Origin: Astragalus membranaceus
Taxonomy: Eukaryota; Streptophyta; Magnoliopsida; Fabales; Fabaceae
Direction of reading: 5' to 3'
DNA: 64,000 nucleotides
Assembly (NCBI GenBank): GCA_039519185.1
Contig: CM076850.1
Span: 91,695,471-91,759,470, forward strand
The notes below the pieces were generated by a model. The model ran no database searches and was not told where the DNA came from. It worked only from the letters and a program-made list of their open reading frames with translations. Of this stretch, positions 32,258 through 44,800 are shown piece by piece. Within the stretch, counting starts at the first letter, position 1. Each line of letters starts with the position of its first letter. Made by a program: the position numbers and the translations under genes.

Positions 32258-32560
32258 ATGTTGTATCCAGAGACAAATGTGGGATGTGGCGACGACGACT
32301 TCGATGATGATGTCGATGCAGGTTGCACAATGTTTTTGTATTATATAGTTTATTTTTATGTTTTTGTTCGTTGGATAATGGTATTTATTATTTTGTTTGG
32401 CAGGAGTTAATCATCATCCTTCTAATGTTAAATCTTGGAAAGGTCTTGTTTTCCGCACAGAGCCGGAAGCATATGATTTTTATAGCTCTTACGCCAAGTC
32501 CTCGGGTTTCACAATCAAGAAATCAAATGTCTGGCGTGATGGTAAGAATAAATACCAAGG
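32258..32560 (+). pseudogene. FAR1/FHY3-type DNA-binding domain fragment (MULE transposase N terminus)
   Basis: A plausible first exon, 32258-32321 (ATG, then an acidic CGDDDFDDDVDA run), joins in phase through a GT-AG intron (32322-32403) to a second exon. That exon carries the FAR1 domain start: GLVFRTEPEAYDFYSSYAK then GFTIKKS. Homology stops near 32560, followed by a stop after 32588 and more array-type sequence. FAR1/FHY3 proteins are domesticated Mutator-family transposases. Sitting inside the GGTTAG array, this is most likely the start of the autonomous partner's transposase rather than a host FAR1 gene. The DDE and SWIM parts are absent. Confidence 0.75.
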
Positions 32561-32835
32561 ATATACTCTACTTTGGTTATTATTGTACTAACCAAATGCT
32601 TGAAAAGTTTGGCTACTACAATAAAAAAAACCAGTGGAATACTGTACATTGGTTATTATTGTACTAACCAATTTATTGAAAAGTTTGGTGAGTTCAACAA
32701 TAACCAGAGAACTACTGTACTAGGGTTAGGTCTCGTGCGACGAGAGAACTACAATCACCAGAAAACTACAATAACAAGAGAACTACAATAACCAGAGTAC
32801 TACCTTTGTTCAGCGTTTATGTGCGATGGTGTCCA
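32561..32835. repeat. TAACCAGAGAACTAC repeats
   Basis: Short AATAACCAGAGAACTAC and TGGTTATTATTGTACTAACCA units recur up to the junction with the gypsy element. TATCCAATTGC units near 32850-32920 repeat three times at the truncated end of the gypsy gag. Confidence 0.6.
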
Positions 32836-32839
32836 ATTG

Positions 32840-33451
32840 CTACCAATTGCTTCTTGATATCCAATTGCTTTCTTTATATCCAATTGGGTCTTGATATCCA
32901 ATTGCTTTCTTTATATCAGGACGTAGACCACTCTCGAACTTGACACATTTTGAAAATTCAGAATTGGCATCATTAGCATAATAAGGACAAAATTGGGCCA
33001 GCTCCTCAAACTTGGCGGCATAATCAGCCACAGTCTTGTCTCCCTGCTTCAGCTCTAAAAACTCCACTTCTTTCTTGGCTCGCACATCCTCAGGGTAGTA
33101 CTTTCTCTTGAACTCTCTTGTGAAAACCTCCCAGGTCACTTCCTCACCAGCATCACTTAACCTTCGCAACATTCCCATCCACCAGTCTTCAGCTTCCTCC
33201 GTTAACATATGAGTCCCAAACTTCACTTTCTGAGCTGGAGTACACTCCATGACACGAAAGACCCGCTCTATCTCCTTCAGCCATGACAACGCTCCATCCG
33301 GGTTGTACCGACCCTTAAAGGTGGGTGGGTTCTCTCTCTGGAATGTAGCCAAATTGCGCGCCCCGTCATTAACAACACCGGGTATATTACCCATCGCCCC
33401 GGCTATAGCCTGCAAGGCAGCAGCAAGTGCAGCATCGTCCCGTCTGGCCAT
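32840..33451 (-). pseudogene. Ty3/gypsy gag (chromovirus-like), 3' truncated
   Basis: A minus-strand ATG at 33451 opens a 203-codon frame with the retrotransposon gag domain: FKGRYNPDGALSWLKEIERV, EAEDWW, FKRKYYPEDVR and LKQGDKTVADY. The true gag homology ends near LRPDIKKAIG; the last residues come from a short tandem repeat that ends the element. No zinc knuckle or pol follows. The LTR-PBS-gag order on the minus strand is exactly that of a 5' end. Motif style fits Tekay-type chromoviruses. Confidence 0.85.
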
Positions 33452-33546
33452 TCTAGCACTGCAACAGAAAACAGAATTCAGACACGAGTAACAAACTCAA
33501 TGTTACTCAACACGACGACTCAACTACCGGCCGGACAGACCGAACT

Positions 33547-33558
33547 GCTCTGATACCA
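33547..33558 (-). other. Primer binding site (tRNA-Met type) of gypsy element
   Basis: On the minus strand TGGTATCAGAGC starts three bases after the LTR end. It confirms element orientation. Confidence 0.85.
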
Positions 33559-33561
33559 ACT

Positions 33562-35830
33562 TGTAACACCCCCTTTACTAATAACTATTATTTAGTTAAT
33601 TTAAAAATCAGAGTTCGCAAAAACCGTTTTAATGCAACCACGAGAGGGTGCCACTTTTAAAACACCAACGTATTATATCCCCAAAATTAATATATAAGTA
33701 TAAAAACATCGCAGCGGAATAATCACCAAATCTGACAATATCAAATTACATCACCGAAAATAGAGTTCGACATCAAATTAAATAAAATAGTAAACTAACG
33801 CCCCCCTGGTGCTACGTATCAGAGCTGACTCGACCCACTAGATAGAAGGTACTAGATCACCTTCGCTCGTCGTCACCTGCACGTTGCCGACATGAGAAGC
33901 AACATAAAAAGCAGTAGGGTGAGTCTCATTTCGTAAGTAATAACATATAGGATCAACAACGTATAGATCAAGCAGCTAACAACACCAATACACAGCTAAA
34001 ATAGCACACCATTAGTTTATATCAATCACAGACAACACCGAAGGTATATGCAATGCATGTGATGCAACCCAACTCCTAGGGCATATGCATGTGGATCCAT
34101 TAACACCAATATCTTGCCTTGAGGGCACTCACCAAATAAGGCCGAAGCCTTCTGCTCACCAATAAAATAATATTAAGGCCGAAGCCTTCTGCTCACCAAA
34201 ATATGCACATGACCATGAGACTCGAGGACCATGCAACATACACACAAGAAACACCATAGCCACGGTTATCACACACACCAACATCAATTCAGCTCACCAG
34301 TAATTATTTAGCTCACCTGTAAGTAATTCAGCTCACCAATAAGTAGTTCAGCCCACCAATAATTATTAAGTATTCCGCTCAACAAATATTCCGCTCAACG
34401 ACATTTTATAAATATCCCGCTTACCAATAAGTATTTCGGCTCACTTTTAAAAATTAGGAAATAGCACCTTTAAGATTAACCGCAACACCAGCATTTAATT
34501 AATAGTAACAGCAACATAAAAAGCACCGTATAATAAGGCCGAAACCTTCTGCTTGCCAATAAAGTTATAATAAGGCCGGGGCCTTTTGCTCACCAAAATA
34601 CGAACAGTTTTCTAAAATAATTGAAGACAACAATTTTCCAAAAGTATTTTAGGCTAACACCAAGGTTCAGGTCGCATGTCACAGGGTGGGTCACATAGCA
34701 CAGCTAGGTCGCATATTCACATGGTTAGGTCGCTTATCACATGGCTATTTTACAACGACAAAAGCTCTCCCCAATTTCACACATTTTATTTTTTTTGTCA
34801 ACAATAAAACAGTTAGGCAGCTACAAATAAGCCATGAGCAATCCATTTCACATCCAACAATCCTTAAGCAAATTAACAAAACGCACACAACAAAAATACA
34901 TAATCTTGAACTACATCAAATGCCAAACAAAAACAATACCAAGGCTGCATACAAGGTCGTAACTAGACGCTAAACTCTTTTGTTTTATCAATTTCAGCAA
35001 GCCCATTATGGACCACCTAGACATCCAATGATTATGATTCAGCTTGTAGCTATAAACTCGAGTCTTTGGACAACTAGCAACGGAAAATGTTTCTAAAAGG
35101 ATTTAATATTTTTCTTTATCCAGGGTTCCAGTATAGATGAGGCAAGCTAGTATTGATATCAATTTAACAATGTAACAAACTAACAGAATAGACAAAGTCC
35201 TAGAGATTGATTGTTAGCCAAAATAATCAACATCTCCTATCTCGTAAATCATCAACAAATTCAAGTATTCAATCATCACAATATAACAATTTAATTAGCA
35301 ATTCATCTCTACGACTTGACTAGTATTCAATCATCACAATATAACAATTCAATTGGCAATTCATCTCTACAACTTGACTACTATAATTGTTAATTCGATA
35401 GGCTATTAATTAAGAAAGGAGAGCCCCCTAACCTTTTGATATTGAAGAACACACGGCTTTAGCGACCCTCCAAGACACCAACAATTCCTAGCCCCTTTCT
35501 TTTTCTCTCCTTCAGTCTCGCCTCTCTTCTAGTTTTTCTTAGGGATTTCGTGAATGCCTAATCAAAACCCTAGGTGAGCTCTCTTGTAGCGCCTAGGTCT
35601 AATGCTATGGGCCATGGGCTATTTTAATTAAATCACTTAAGCCCTTTTCATCCAGTCTTCTTATTTTATTAAATCTAATTACTAACAAGGCCTCCCTACT
35701 AAACACACTTATTTATTATTATCTTATTTTTTTACCACTTAATTTATATAATTACATCTATCAAATAAATCTAACCAAATAAATCACCCAAACAATTAAT
35801 TAAACATTTAAATAAAATTGGGGCGTTACA
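33562..35830 (-). repeat. 5' LTR of gypsy (Tekay-like) element
   Basis: It has TGTAACACCCCC at the plus-strand left end and GGGGCGTTACA at the right end, so TG...CA in both orientations, 2,269 bp. The primer site lies next to 33562, making this the 5' LTR of a minus-strand element whose 3' part is lost. It contains three AAGGCCGAAGCCTTCTGCTC repeats (34138-34200, with degenerate copies at 34530-34590) and CAGCTCACCAATAA repeats. Confidence 0.85.
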
Positions 35831-36595
35831 CCTCCGTACCTTGAGTTGTATTGTATGTCACAACTCCCTCCAAACGGTGCATCCATTCTCCATCGTTACC
35901 TCTACTCACTCCCTCTATAAAAGACCATCATCAAAGCAAGCTTTCTAACTCTCAACCATACTACTTTAATGCGCATGTACTACAGGGGATGCACCTCCCT
36001 ATCGGGCCCAACAATCTTCAATCAATCTTCAAGGAGATAAGGATTTGCTTTTCCTTAAATGGGAACCCCTCATAATCAATCTATCCCTATTATCCTTCGC
36101 ACTTGCCTTTCCTTCATGTTACTCAGATATAGATATATACTTCTTGCTTCACTACAAACAAAGATCGTACAAACGTGATAAAGATATGGTTTGATTTGAC
36201 AGAAAGAAGAAAAACGATAATCATTCGTATCTGTATATTGATATCAATCTACATTCATTATAAAACAAAGTAAAATGTGGTCTTCCTATCATCCCTATAT
36301 ATTTGACCCTCCACCGCTGAGTAACATTAGAAAGGAAGAGCTAAAAATGAAGTATTCCCAAATTGTTCATCTTCTCTCAAACTTCAAGTCATCGTCAGTA
36401 TGGTTGGACGTTTTAGTTTTATTTTGCTTCAAGTAAATGGCTATGGGATCTATGTCTCAACCCTTTTTATATGTTTGTTCTATAGTTTTAGTTTCATTTT
36501 GTACCATGAAGTTCATCAGAATATCCCACCCTTACAACCTGATTCATGTTGTTGTTACAACACAGATACAACCAGCAAGTAAATATGATGGCCAG
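35831..36595. other. Upstream region of B3 pseudogene, possible promoter
   Basis: TATA-like elements CTCTATAAAAGACC (about 35913) and CTATATATTTGACC (about 36294) are present. A small frame starting at the ATG at 36349 ends at 36435 and has no family resemblance; it may be leader or a non-coding exon. Confidence 0.4.
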
Positions 36596-37545
36596 ATGGA
36601 GCAAAGGCATCCATCCTTCAAGCCACACATCTTCCACTTGGAAGTGTGTCCAGCACAGGTTTGAATGATGGTTTTTAAGTATCATATGTGTTGTTACAAT
36701 ATTTGTGTAGGTTAATAGATTAAAACCTCAACCAAACAAGTATTGTCTTTAATTTCAGCACTCAATATTTATACCTCATTTCATATGTATTTTATAGGAC
36801 ATTAAAATGCTACATCAGCTTTTTTCTTCCAAGTTTAGTGCTACACTGCCTGATATTGTAAGTCTAAGTGATCCGACTGGGAATGTTATATCCATGAAAG
36901 TGGTTAGGATCGGGAACCAAACATACTTGCTAGATGGTTGGCAGAAGTTGGTGCCCTATTATGGTCTGTATGGAGGAGGGTGGGTTAGAATGTCCTATTC
37001 TTGTGGAGGAAAATTTGACATTAAAATCACCAATGTTTATGATGAGGAGATAGTGTACAGGACCACTGATCACAGTTTCATGTCTGCCAGTTTGAACAGG
37101 GATACTGAAATGTTAAGGACATCCAGTTGGTAAAATTATTCAGCCAACAAAGTTCTTGTTTACAACCAGCAAAACGATTGACTTTGAAGAGGCTTTAGGC
37201 TCAAAACTGGTATGTTATACTTTCAGTGGTAAAAATATATGTTTCTTATAACTATCACGGTGGTGCAGTTTCTATAACATTAATCTTCCCATCGTTTTGC
37301 AGAAAATTCTTAAAGCATTTTGTGATGATGCGTTAACCATAAAAGATGGGCCAATTACCATATATGATGAATTTCATAAACCATGGCTATGCCATCTGAC
37401 TCGTGAGGTTGCTGATCCGTTATATTGTTGGCTTACTGATGGTTGGGCCGAATTCTGTTACTCCAAAAATATCATACAAGGAAAATGGCTGAAACTTGGT
37501 GTTTTGCAAACCAACTCCACGGTTCTTTACTACATCCCTTTATGA
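36596..37545 (+). pseudogene. B3 domain (REM-like) gene with one-base frameshift
   Basis: Three exons align with the intact gene at 38425: exon 1 to 36658, exon 2 36798-37209, exon 3 37303-37545, with GT-AG introns. Exon 2 carries a B3-type DNA-binding domain (DPTGNVISMKV, GWQKLVPYYGL, GGWVRMSY). Exon 3 carries a second, shorter B3-like domain (DGWAEFCYSKNI). Exon 2 is 412 bp, not a multiple of three although both flanking introns are phase 0, and the frame hits TAA at 37131-37133. Reading resumes one frame over from about 37118 (KIIQPTKFL). The start is uncertain: the ATG at 36596 is used by analogy, but the frame stays open upstream to 36437. Frameshift or base-call error cannot be told apart here. 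Confidence 0.8.
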
Positions 37546-38305
37546 TGGGAATGTCATAGTAATATCATTGCTTATATCTACTAATATTGTATAACCTGTT
37601 ATAATCTTGTTGTCTGTCATGGTTTCAGGTTGTTGCTGATGCTGGGTTATGTTGTTTTTATTTCGTTTCCATATTAAGCATTGTAATGTATAACTAATGA
37701 TTTTGACGTTGGTGACCTTCCTCTTGTATTTTGGTACCACCTTTGACCACCACCATTCAGTTTATATATATTTTCTGCACTATCTATTATTTCTAATGCA
37801 TATGTAGGTTGTTATTAAAAAGAGTACATAGTTTCCCTAATAGATAGGATTTTCTAAAAAGGACACATATCAGACTTTATGGGTGCAACAATTATAAGAC
37901 AAAAAGCATGTCCCACCTGAGACGGAGACATATGAAATGGGGACCTGGTAATACCGACAAAATATGCAAATGTATTTCGCAACAAAGAGAACTATCCAAT
38001 AGTAAAGTGTACTTGTATTTCAAAGAGATAGGACGTTTAAAAGTGGATCTGTGTTTTGCCACAAATGTCAAAAAAATAAAGTTTCACACACGCGTTTTGC
38101 AAGTACACTGGACTATTTATCACACCAGTGTTTAAGCTGCGAATTTATGGTGATAGAACAAATGGTCACATGCAGAGAACCATAAAGCTACCTTTTGCGG
38201 TACAGAATTTCTAATTAGACATTGAAACAATAGAACCAAGCATTAGTTTTGCCCTTCACTTGTCACTTGAATTACGAAAATCACATACAAATTTGAATTC
38301 CACCA

Positions 38306-38424
38306 TTATAAAATCCACCTCTGTTCCATAGCTTCTCACAGCTCACTTATACTCATCCTTCCAGACCAACTCCCATAGTCTCCGTAATTAGCCCTCTGCT
38401 ACCAAATCCCCCAACATACCAATA
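38306..38424 (+). promoter_or_regulatory. Core promoter of the intact B3 gene
   Basis: TTATAAAATCC at 38306-38316 is a good TATA box about 110 bp before the ATG at 38425, followed by a pyrimidine-rich leader. Confidence 0.6.
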
Positions 38425-38614
38425 ATGGAGTCCTACCTTGAGAACATTATTCAAAATTATGGTTATGATCTAAAAATCCTGTATGAACCATTCTACTTAG
38501 AGCTAAATCCCAATCAGGTTTGTTTTCCCACTCATTATCAATATTGTAGTGTCTTCCCCTAATCGTTCACAACTATACTGATAATAATTTGGTCATATTA
38601 TTCAAATTGAACTG

Positions 38615-38675
<61 letters not shown>

Positions 38676-39447
38676 CTAGGAAGCAGTGAAGTTGCCAAGT
38701 CTATTCAACAACCACCATTGTAGTGAAATTCAGCCCAAGGTTATGATCTGTGATCCAGCTGGAAACATGTTCCAAATTGCCGATGAAGTTCATTATTCCG
38801 AAGCATATTTCATTCAAGGTTGGAATAATGTCCATAGATTTTATGGATTACACCAAGGAGGTTGGGCTAAGTTGATATTGGTTGCTCCAGACATGTTTTT
38901 AGTTACGTTTAAAGACCGCTTAGACAGACCAGTATCATACCCACTCCCTGCTAAAATTTGTTTGTTAAACCAACCACATAGAGTAGTAGAATACCCCAGA
39001 AGTGATCTGGTTCCTTCACATTACTCCAACATATGCCAAAAGCCAAAATTTTTCCACACGTTGGAGTTTGAGCTAACACACACTGATGTTACATATGGTT
39101 TCCTGGTAAACATAAAGTCTTATATTATAGAAATATTTGTAATGTTTCGTATCTCCATGTTTCACATTAAATAACATTAATCTGGTTTTCAATTCCAGCA
39201 TATACCACTTGAATTCTGCCGAATAGCATTTCGTCAATCTAGCTCGAAGATGCTACTATATGATGAATATGGTCTCCAAACATCCTGTGTTGTAGATTTC
39301 AACATCAACCACCCAAACCTATGCGGCATGACTGAAGGTTGGCATCAGTTTTGTTCAGCCAAATGGTACTATGAGGGATTGCGTGTTCAAATGGCGGTCC
39401 CAGTTTCAAACCCGCACCTCATTAGTATGATTGCAATGGACGTTTGA
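38425..39447 (+). CDS. B3 domain-containing protein, REM-like, three exons
   Basis: Exons 38425-38517, 38680-39105 and 39199-39447 join through GT-AG phase-0 introns to give 255 residues. Residues about 35-125 form a B3 domain (VMICDPAGNMFQIADEV, FIQGWNNVHRFYGL, GGWAKLILV). Residues about 175-250 form a second B3-like domain (LYDEYGLQTSCVV, TEGWHQFCSAKW). B3/REM proteins are plant-specific nuclear DNA-binding factors, often in tandem clusters and often reproductive; the target here is unknown. Intron 1 contains a long (TA)n tract. The start codon is the first ATG after the TATA box. The gene is the intact partner of the frameshifted copy about 0.9 kb upstream. Extra uncertainty comes from unverified splice sites. 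Confidence 0.87.
38617..38672. repeat. (TA)n microsatellite in B3 gene intron 1
   Basis: About 28 uninterrupted TA units end just before the splice acceptor TTACTAG. Confidence 0.95.
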
Positions 39448-41546
39448 GTTCTTCAACCCTTTTATGCTATATAAGTATCTATCGTTTTAATTACTACCCC
39501 ATCTTATTGTATTATTATTTTCATTATAGTTCAGTCGGTTTTCCGCGTAAACAGTGTACCCTTATTTTATCCTCGCATATGATTTTCATTTTAGTCAACT
39601 GTTTCTTATCCAATGAAAGTCCATTACGTAATCCATTGTTAGATTTCGACATTTACGTCTATCAAAGTTTCAAGAAACCCGCCATATATATATATATATA
39701 TATATATGCTGTTCGACGGAAATTAACTAAAGAGGACAATAACATCCTTCCCCAATAAAATGCAGGAAAAGATAATCAAATAACTCATTCACATTAATTA
39801 TGCTACTTTAAACCAGCTGGGATAAATGTATCCACACTTACTTATTTTAGATTCGTGGATGCCACCATGTGTTTAACCAAGCTTATCTATAGAAGTTCTC
39901 TTGTGTTGTAGTAACATATTATTATAAAGGAAATAAGAACGATTTCACAACTCATATTCACAAAATAACTATAGTTCTCATACAAACTAAATAAAAATAA
40001 ATTGATTTTACAAAAAGTCAAATACAGCTATCTAATATTAACACCCTCACACGGTGCTTAAAAAGAAGAGTGTTCCACTGGAAACAACATTTTAAAAAGT
40101 GCTCTTATAGGGAAAGCACAATTTTCCACTACTATTTTATTAGACGGTTGAGCTAACCCCAGAAAGTGAAAATGTTGCCATGCCTTATTTTACGTAAAGC
40201 TGTACTTATCAATGTCGTTGTAAAGTTACTCGTACGTTTTCTGAATTCTACGACTTTGGTAACATATATCAGTCACCTTTCCAGCACATTTTTGGAACAC
40301 GAAAATGACAACAGAATCAATTATTTTTATATCCAACATCCCATCAACATATCAACGCCTCGCATCTCTATACGACAAACAACCATAATAAGTAACCCAG
40401 CATTCATATCGCAAATCTGGACAGTTTACAACCAAGTGCATAGCATCACGTTTCCCGATTTGCCTGACTTTAATGTGGGTGTTGACTTTCCACACATTGT
40501 TATAAGCATGTGGCACTCTTCAAAGATAACTTCGTAGCTGGGTTGTCACCCCGTACAGAAGCAATGCAAATACAAACTTATTTTATCAAACAAACCTGGG
40601 TTATTACTTTCTACAAGGAACATCATACCTATATGGTTTACCTTTTTAGGGGCCATTTTACTACCCTCGTGCTTCTTCGAACTCCTTTTATGTCTCTCAT
40701 ATTTCGACACTCTCCTGTGTTGTTACTGACATGCATTGACAAAAGTGGTACATTATCCAAATACATAATCCAAAATTCGTCTAACAACTTAAATACTTTT
40801 CAGACCAAGTGTGATGTTTGATATTGTTGTACATTAGATACTGTTATCAACATTCAGCACAGATTGGCCCAAAACATAAAACACCTTAGCTTTATAATAA
40901 CCCGCATATTTAGAAGAAAATTAACGTATTCAAACCAAGCAAGTTAAAACTACAATTCCAAATAAAGATTACATAAATACATCTCCTATCTATCAGTTAA
41001 ATTCTATCATACTAAATTCAAGTGCCTCAGATTTTTTTTTTTTAAATTAGACCAAGGTAATATATTTGACGCGTAATATGGTGCAGACTCTAACCATAAA
41101 GCTTATTACAATTGCCAATTCTCAATACCCTCATATACCATATTGGATACATATGCAATACAGCACCATATTGGACAAACGAGATACCTAACATATCCTA
41201 TACCATATTCTATACAACACCATATTTTTTACAAAACTATATTGTATACTAAACCACGAATGAAACATTTAAAATACTAATTTTGCAACCTTAGTCAATT
41301 ATAATTGAAACACGTATTAGTGGGAAAATTTTTTGTTACCCACTTTACTTTATAAATATAATCAAAACCGTTTTCCCTAATTATACCTCACTTGACATAC
41401 TAAATCGTAACCTATTCTGATAATCGATTTCAAGGCCCAAACATACGTACATTTGTTGGCCTATTGGATAAAGTTTCGTCACAAGATGGTACAAGTTGCA
41501 ACCCGTTCCTTCGAATCTTATGGCTGTTATGTTAACTCCTAACGGT
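39448..41546. other. Intergenic, no supported gene
   Basis: AT-rich sequence with an (AT)n run at about 39683-39708. Frames at 40166-40537 and 40510-40821 overlap and have no recognisable family motif. The region may hold a decayed gene but nothing can be named. Confidence 0.45.
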
Positions 41547-41826
41547 TATAAATAGAACCCCGCATGACCTAACATCATCATCCAACACAATCCCAACCAA
41601 AGCAAATCCGGCTAATACCTCACTTACCCAAAAGGTACAAAACTTCTGGTCAGCTGAAGTATCTCCTTTATCTGATATTTTTACTTGTAAATCACCCATT
41701 CTTTTTAATGCATTATTTCATAGCAACTTCTGTTTAATATTCTCAACCTTTCCATTACAACAGTCCACGTTAATTATTTTCTCCTTAACTTATTATGTTC
41801 GTCTTTTAAACTGCTTCGACTCTAGG
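41547..41826 (+). promoter_or_regulatory. Promoter and leader of the RPA1-like gene
   Basis: TATAAATAG at 41547-41555 is a strong TATA box. A likely intron in the leader runs from GTACAA at 41635 to CTCTAG at 41825, leaving G directly before the ATG at 41827. Confidence 0.65.
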
Positions 41827-44800
41827 ATGGCCACAAAAATTTCACTCATTGACGAAGTCGTTGCTGGTAGAGTTGACTGGAAGCTTCGAGTTAGAGTTAT
41901 GAACTTATGGAATGTACCCGTGAAAAATACACCGGCACAAACTCAAACCATTGAAATGGTTTTCTTAGATTCCAATGTTACACTTGTGGATCCCCTTTTA
42001 CAGATGTCTAAAATACCTAAAATTTTTTTATCATTTTTGCATTTTGCTTACCACGAATCAACCAATTTTGCAGAGCAACAAGATTGGGGCCACAGTCCCC
42101 AAAAGCTGGATTCCGTTGTTCGTTGACATTCTGCAGGAAGGTTCAACTTATTTAGTAGAGAATCTTATGGTTGCACAAAATGACATAAAGTACAAAAAAA
42201 CCACTCATAAGTACAAACTTAACTTCATGAGGACAACTAGGGTCTCCAACATTGCTGATGAAGAAATCCCACTCTACTATTTTGAGTTTTCTGAATTTCC
42301 ACTGATCCTTGCTGAACACCGATCGGATTTGATCGTTGGTAAAATATATATTATGTTAACATTAATACTAAATATTGTAACATAACATTTTTGCCACATT
42401 TACTTTTCTCGCAGGCTTCAGTTCCACAAGCATTCGTTATAGTCATCTTACCCTCCTCCTACGAAACATTTCATACCTTATATACTCCTGTTTTTCATTC
42501 CTTACAATCCCCATTTGTTTCAGTGATGAGTTTTTGAAGTAAAGCGTAAACATGTAATACATGTTTTCCACAAATGTTATAGGGCACGTGGTACAAAAGG
42601 ACACACTTAAAGAGAAGGAAAAGGATGGACGGCGTAGCATTCTCCTTGACCCTGTTTTGGAAGATCAAACGTAACCATTTAACCAATACTTAGTAACAAG
42701 GAAAGCATGCCACCATTATGACAACCATGACCACGTTACTAACGAATGAATGTTGGGTGTCTTTTACAGTGGTAATAGAGTTAACTGCACCATGTGGGGA
42801 CCGTATGCTAGGAGAATGCAAAGTTTTCTTGCTGCCCACTCGACAAAAGCATCGAATGAACCTGTGGTTGTCCTCATCCAACTGGCTCGTTTGACAAAAT
42901 TCTTAGGTATCATTATCTCTTCAATCGTACATTATGTCTCATACCAATCAGTTGAACGTTATACTGGTTTCTATCGTTCATTATGTCTGATACCAATCAA
43001 GTGAACTATATTGCAGGTGTCAATGCCGTTTCTACTGGTTTCTATGGTACGAAGGTTTACATTAACGATGACATACATGAGATTATCCACTATAAGACCA
43101 GGTATCAACAATAACTAACTACCATGCAAACAAGGTTACCTACTAATCAAATTGGTCATAGTTCATTTTTTGTTTCAAACTTACGCAATTGGTATATGTA
43201 CAGCTTATCAGCTGATCAGGCCGGTCCAACCCAACCTGTTGCACCAATGATAACCCCCACAGCTGTTTCTTTACATGATGAATTGCTGAATACTTCAAAG
43301 ATGACTATATCTGAATTGATAGAATCAACCAAGGTAAGCTTCATGTTCAAATTTTAACATTATTTTTTCACTACTATTAACACTTTTATAACTACTATAT
43401 TTTTATCCTCATATTGCATAGGAGTGTCTAGGAGCTGTGTTGGTTACTGTTGTGGACATCAACACAGAAAAGGGATGGTCATACAATTCATGTAACAAAT
43501 GTCTCAAGGTTGTGACCAACGTTGACAACCATTTCTATTGTGAAAACTGTCGTGCCAATGTTACTACCTCACACAGGTTAGCAAATGTTTTCTCCGATTA
43601 GTGCATTCAATTGTGTAAACCAAATATATGTAGTTCACAAGAACCCCATATTCAAACTCTAATAATATGCATTTTAGGTTCAAGCTGCACCTACAAGTGA
43701 TAGACACCACAGGATCTACGACCTTCACCATTTTCAACTCTTTGGTTGCCAACTTTGTTGGAAGGTCTGCGGAGGATCTTCTTCGTGCAGCTGAACAGGT
43801 TTTTAACATTTACCGCGCCAATCATATACCATCCTGTTGCGCCCGAAAAAGTCCTTGGGAGAGAACTGTTCTCGTTTACAACTTTCTTTAAAACAACGGA
43901 GTCGCCACCAATATTTATTTAGGAAAATATTAGGAAAACCTTTTTTGGAAAGCGATTGGCCTTTGAAAACTGAAGATTTGGGTTCGGGGGTCGGTTATGC
44001 GTGGGGAAGGTACGAGCACCCCACACATCCTCTCTACTGAGAGGGAACCTTTAATTAAAAGTGTGGTTTTAGTGTGTTGGTTTGAAAATACTTTAATCTT
44101 GCCTCTCTACTTCTTATTGAAAAAAAATCATTGAAAAAGACTTGGTGAAAATGTTATTTATGTGAAAGAAAGGAGAAAAAAGGGGGTTTTTTAGAGAAAA
44201 AAGTGCTTGACGGGGGTTACGACCCGCTCCTACGTATCTCCCGGTGCGATGGAGAACTCAAAGCTTACGTAGTTCTCCTTTGTCTTTTTCTGAAAGGTTT
44301 TTGTTTTTTTATCTTTTTGGTGAGTTTTCGCAATAGGACGAGCATTAGCGAGTGATTAAACTAACAAAGGCTATGGGTAATCACTGCTAAATACTCAAAA
44401 AGAGTTGTTACCTCTAGTCAGACGAACAAAGGCTCTGATTGACTATTAGTAACAACTTGTTTTTATTATATTTTCGAAAAGGTTTTCGAAGTAGGACGAG
44501 CATTAGCAAATGATTAAACTAACAAAGGTTATGGGTAATCATCGCTAAGTACTCATGTGAAATTGAAGAGCGTTCATAGAGATCAAACTAACAAAGGTTA
44601 TGGGTGACCTCCATTACTTGCTCATTTTTGTTTATTGAAAATGCTTTGAAAATTAATTGGTTTGGAAAAGAGTTTTAGAAAATAAGTAAATCATTTTCAA
44701 TCGAATTCTATGTCCAAAACCAAATGCAAAATGAATGAATGAAGCTCAAACATACTCAACAATCAAGCAGTCATAAACATGTAGATCACTAACTAAGATT

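Noticed and set aside
32397..32591. Host FAR1/FHY3 gene
   Set aside because: Only the N-terminal domain is present, embedded in a transposon repeat array; transposase remnant is the better explanation.
40166..40821. Two overlapping frames of 123 and 103 codons, considered as a third B3 gene
   Set aside because: No B3 pattern or splice structure comparable to the two neighbours could be found.
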